Of a stretch of 64,000 nucleotides of DNA, positions 62,701 through 64,000 are shown in pieces. The translations under genes were made by a program, and so were the position numbers. The notes below the pieces were generated by a model. It was not told the DNA's origin. It saw nothing but the letters and a program-made list of their open reading frames with translations, and did no database searches. Source of the stretch: Lacinutrix sp. WUR7 (GTDB lineage: Bacteria; Bacteroidota; Bacteroidia; Flavobacteriales; Flavobacteriaceae); the NCBI RefSeq assembly GCF_016864015.1, contig NZ_CP045067.1:1771001-1835000 (forward strand). Reading direction: 5' to 3'. How positions within the stretch are numbered: position 1 is the first letter of the stretch; every line of letters begins with the position of its first letter.

Positions 62701-63016
62701 GCAACCAGCTGTAGAAGCTTTAAAGAATGGTATTTCTGTTGCTATCGCGCCAGAGGGAACGAGGAGTGGAAGTAAAACCTTAGGAACCTTTAAAAAAGGT
62801 GCGTTTCACTTAGCCATGCAAGCTGGAGTACCAATTATTCCAATCGTGATTAAAAATGCATATATGGCCATGCCTAAAGGAACGAGTATGTTTAAACCAA
62901 CACATATAGAAGTGGTTGTTTTAGATCCTGTTGATACTTCCCTTTGGAAACGAAAAAATATCAATAAGCATATTGAAGAAGTTCGAGATTTGTATATTAA
63001 TGAATTAGAAAATTAA
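59786..63016 (+). CDS. Acyltransferase-HAD phosphatase-acyltransferase fusion (PlsB-like + HAD + PlsC-like)
   Basis: The 1076-residue protein has three catalytic units. N-terminal (about 80-450): a PlsB-type acyltransferase with H92-x4-D97 (HKTYLD), GLIFIRRSF and EGTRSR (171-176). Middle (about 620-830): a HAD-IB hydrolase with DMDRT (630-634), VVIISAATT and YTDSFDDYPLL. C-terminal (about 895-1076): a PlsC-type acyltransferase with H918-x4-D923 (NHQSAADF) and PEGTRS (989-994). All key residues are present. Together they could turn glycerol-3-phosphate into phosphatidate and, if the HAD acts on it, diacylglycerol. It lies 6 nt after the previous gene and 9 nt before gpsA. Confidence 0.92.
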   Translation: MDHIIAHHKFQDALKQIAIELKLDLEDVKKQGANCIKELYAQQHPIAKLMSVKSFDYILSRAYNDKIDVDPKGIKKLMKLMQKNSVAFIMTHKTYLDTLVLISTLARYGMPIPYSFGGSNLAFPGMKQLGNNAGLIFIRRSFKDDLIYKAALRHYIASIIDKGDHLTWNIEGTRSRTGKIIYPKMGILKYIKEGEAQSTRNIKYVPVSIVYDLIPDVKQMTEEGKGQEKKSENIKETVSYIKKLGNDYGRAAIRFGDPVEMEEDQQAIIPDMEEDSYADKNTLPRFAFELIHKTNAITPVTTVSLICHVLLNDFALTKKEIEFKVNRLMGYIGQKKEDVLIDRGKKIGVTIQTALNLLKAARIIQKSRAGQKAQYSLVATEYLPATYYANMASGHLYHQAFIEMALVKIKDDTSANRITNFWEEIMELRNLFKFEFFYTNKPKFSSEIETELFRFDKNWRAILANPKGDISALLKKQDLFVSRAILLSYLEADKVVCHTLNSWDTDDEFTDKEFIELSMFKGKELHWQSKITRLDSVSKPFLINALRFAKNANLIPVDRTIDYDALESWKNQLEDLSERLFYLKQIENVQDERGLKEEPQEQIIVPDSGSDEVHQEEEIEEGAHITAFFDMDRTLINDFSAKKFMTTRLFSGKTTAKEYLTQFATAAVFALGNRDFEVLTKIAALGVKGIAESAFTELGEQVFTDYLEETIYPESRELIEKHLEKGHKVVIISAATTYQIEPIAKALGIKDIYATEMELRNGKFTGRVSEMCWGEGKARAARKFAKKNNTDLSKSYFYTDSFDDYPLLKIVGKPVATNPDQRLSQIAFENNWPILRFEEPVGKPLVNGFRTGLAAASIYPSALKGIVKGAMTMSRQEAANTTFSSIGDLGSKMAGLEIAVKGKHNLEEIRPAVFCFNHQSAADFFIVMKLIRHDFTGIAKKELERTPFGPIFKALGAIYVDRANKEKAIEAMQPAVEALKNGISVAIAPEGTRSGSKTLGTFKKGAFHLAMQAGVPIIPIVIKNAYMAMPKGTSMFKPTHIEVVVLDPVDTSLWKRKNINKHIEEVRDLYINELEN

Positions 63017-63025
63017 TTTTAAGTT

Positions 63026-64000
63026 ATGAAACTAAACGTAGGGATTTTAGGAGGTGGTTCTTGGGGAACCACAGTAGCATCATTAACTGCAAAAAATAAT
63101 GATACTATTTTATGGGCAAGAAATGAAAAGACTATTCGAGAAATTAATGAAGAACATAGCAATTCTAAGTATTTACCAGGAGCAAAATTAAATAAGAATT
63201 TAAAAGCTTCTACTTCTATTGAAGAAACGGTTAAAAATGCAGATGTGATTGTCATGGGAATTCCTTCGCAGCATTTTAGAGAAGTGTTGCGTGCTGCAAA
63301 ACCTTTTATTAGACCTTGGGTTCCTATTGTGAGTTTAGCTAAAGGTTTAGAATTGGACACAAAAATGCGCATGACGCAAATTATTGAAGAAGAACTTCCT
63401 GGGCATCCAGCTGGAGTTCTTACAGGACCTAACTTAGCGAAAGAAATACATGCTGGGCAAGCAGCGGCAGCAGTAATTGCGATGGTAGATAAAACGATTG
63501 CTAAAGAATTACAACAAGTATTTAGCACAGGGTTATTTCGTGTATATACCAATAATGATGTGATAGGTTGCGAACTTGGTGGAGCTCTTAAAAATATTAT
63601 GGCAATTGCCACAGGAATGGGGGATGGTGCAGATGCAGGGGATAATACAAGAGCTGCGTTAATCACCAGAGGCTTATCTGAATTAACTAGGTTGGGAATT
63701 GCCATGGGAGGAAAACGACGCACGTTTGCTGGACTAGCAGGAATGGGAGATTTAGTAGCTACCTGTTCCAGTTCTAAAAGTAGAAACCATCATGTTGGAT
63801 TTCAAATCGGACAAGGGAAAAGTTTAGATCAAATAATTGAAGAAATGGATGAAGTTGCCGAAGGTGTAAAAACGGCAAAAGTAGTTATGGAATTAGCTAA
63901 AGATTATAAGGTCGATATGCCAATATCTAGAGAGGTTTACAAAGTGCTTTACGAAGGGAATACTGTTAATGATGCTTTTAAAGGTTTGCTTAAAATTGAA
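63026..64000 (+). CDS. gpsA: NAD(P)H-dependent glycerol-3-phosphate dehydrogenase (3' end cut by window)
   Basis: GpsA reduces dihydroxyacetone phosphate to glycerol-3-phosphate for lipid synthesis. The 325 visible codons begin MKLNVGILGGGSWGTTVAS. They include MGIPSQHFREV, SLAKGLE, LTGPNLAKEI, LGGALKNIMAIATGMGDG (catalytic Lys) and FAGLAGMGDLVATC. The usual length is about 330 residues, so only a few codons are missing. It is cotranscribed with the acyltransferase fusion, which uses its product. Confidence 0.96.
   Translation, partial: MKLNVGILGGGSWGTTVASLTAKNNDTILWARNEKTIREINEEHSNSKYLPGAKLNKNLKASTSIEETVKNADVIVMGIPSQHFREVLRAAKPFIRPWVPIVSLAKGLELDTKMRMTQIIEEELPGHPAGVLTGPNLAKEIHAGQAAAAVIAMVDKTIAKELQQVFSTGLFRVYTNNDVIGCELGGALKNIMAIATGMGDGADAGDNTRAALITRGLSELTRLGIAMGGKRRTFAGLAGMGDLVATCSSSKSRNHHVGFQIGQGKSLDQIIEEMDEVAEGVKTAKVVMELAKDYKVDMPISREVYKVLYEGNTVNDAFKGLLKIE

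Overview
The window is a chromosomal segment from a member of the Bacteroidota, almost certainly a pigmented marine-type Flavobacteriaceae. The DNA is strongly AT-rich. Several genes have a TAnnTTTG-type -7 promoter element. Many proteins belong to families typical of this group: HPPK-deoxynucleoside kinase fusion, DUF5686, DUF2797, GH3-like, 2TM-DHFR and a NupC with a periplasmic N-terminal domain. I cannot name the species. No phage, plasmid, IS element, CRISPR array or rRNA operon is visible; the segment reads as core chromosome with accessory islets.

Layout. 1-2.3 kb: end of a probable trigger factor gene, then clpP and clpX. 2.3-8.8 kb: a GNAT gene broken by a stop codon, then a carotenoid operon (crtI-crtB-crtZ-lycopene cyclase) behind a three-FAS1-domain lipoprotein, divergent from a CarH-like B12-binding MerR photoreceptor-type regulator. 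9-15 kb: GH3-like enzyme, DUF2797, rpsU, AsmA-like protein, queuosine precursor transporter. 15.4-22.9 kb: HPPK-dNK fusion, an inserted MG2-like secreted protein flanked by direct repeats, an RNA methyltransferase, a DUF1573 protein and mutS. 22.9-24.2 kb: tRNA-Gly and tRNA-Leu, three tandem ~160-bp repeats, and an Ala-rich lipoprotein. 24.3-31.5 kb: waaA, a DegT-family aminotransferase, galE, a small unknown, lspA, fabD and an FAD oxidoreductase. 31.6-33.8 kb: a TetR-HAD-SDR cassette with two matching operator-like sites. 33.8-38.5 kb: a 2TM-DHFR fusion and thyA bracketing a CBM48-like protein and three tandem secreted TonB_C-like proteins, one of which appears to start at ATA. 38.7-46.8 kb: nupC, a bifunctional nuclease, etfA/etfB, pdhB and a DUF5686 outer-membrane protein.

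The most interesting part is 46.8-64 kb, which reads as a neutral-lipid storage system. Glycerol-3-phosphate is handled by GlpK, GlpD and GpsA. One 1076-residue protein joins a PlsB-like acyltransferase, a HAD phosphatase and a PlsC-like acyltransferase, in principle taking glycerol-3-phosphate to diacylglycerol. A wax-ester/diacylglycerol acyltransferase carrying a C-terminal SCP2-like domain could then make triacylglycerol, and two alpha/beta hydrolases could mobilise it. Upstream are four phasin-like proteins, two with histone-H1-like Lys/Ala/Thr tails recalling PhaF, plus a SARP/BTAD-type activator, a TetR-like regulator and an ABC1/UbiB kinase. No PHA synthase is seen. A TACTATGCRYGCATAGTA-type palindrome occurs three times, between etfB and pdhB, upstream of glpK, and upstream of the WS/DGAT gene. 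It suggests a lipid/energy regulon whose regulator is not identified here.

All calls come from reading the sequence and from remembered family features. No database search was run, and promoters, operators and terminators are pattern-based predictions.
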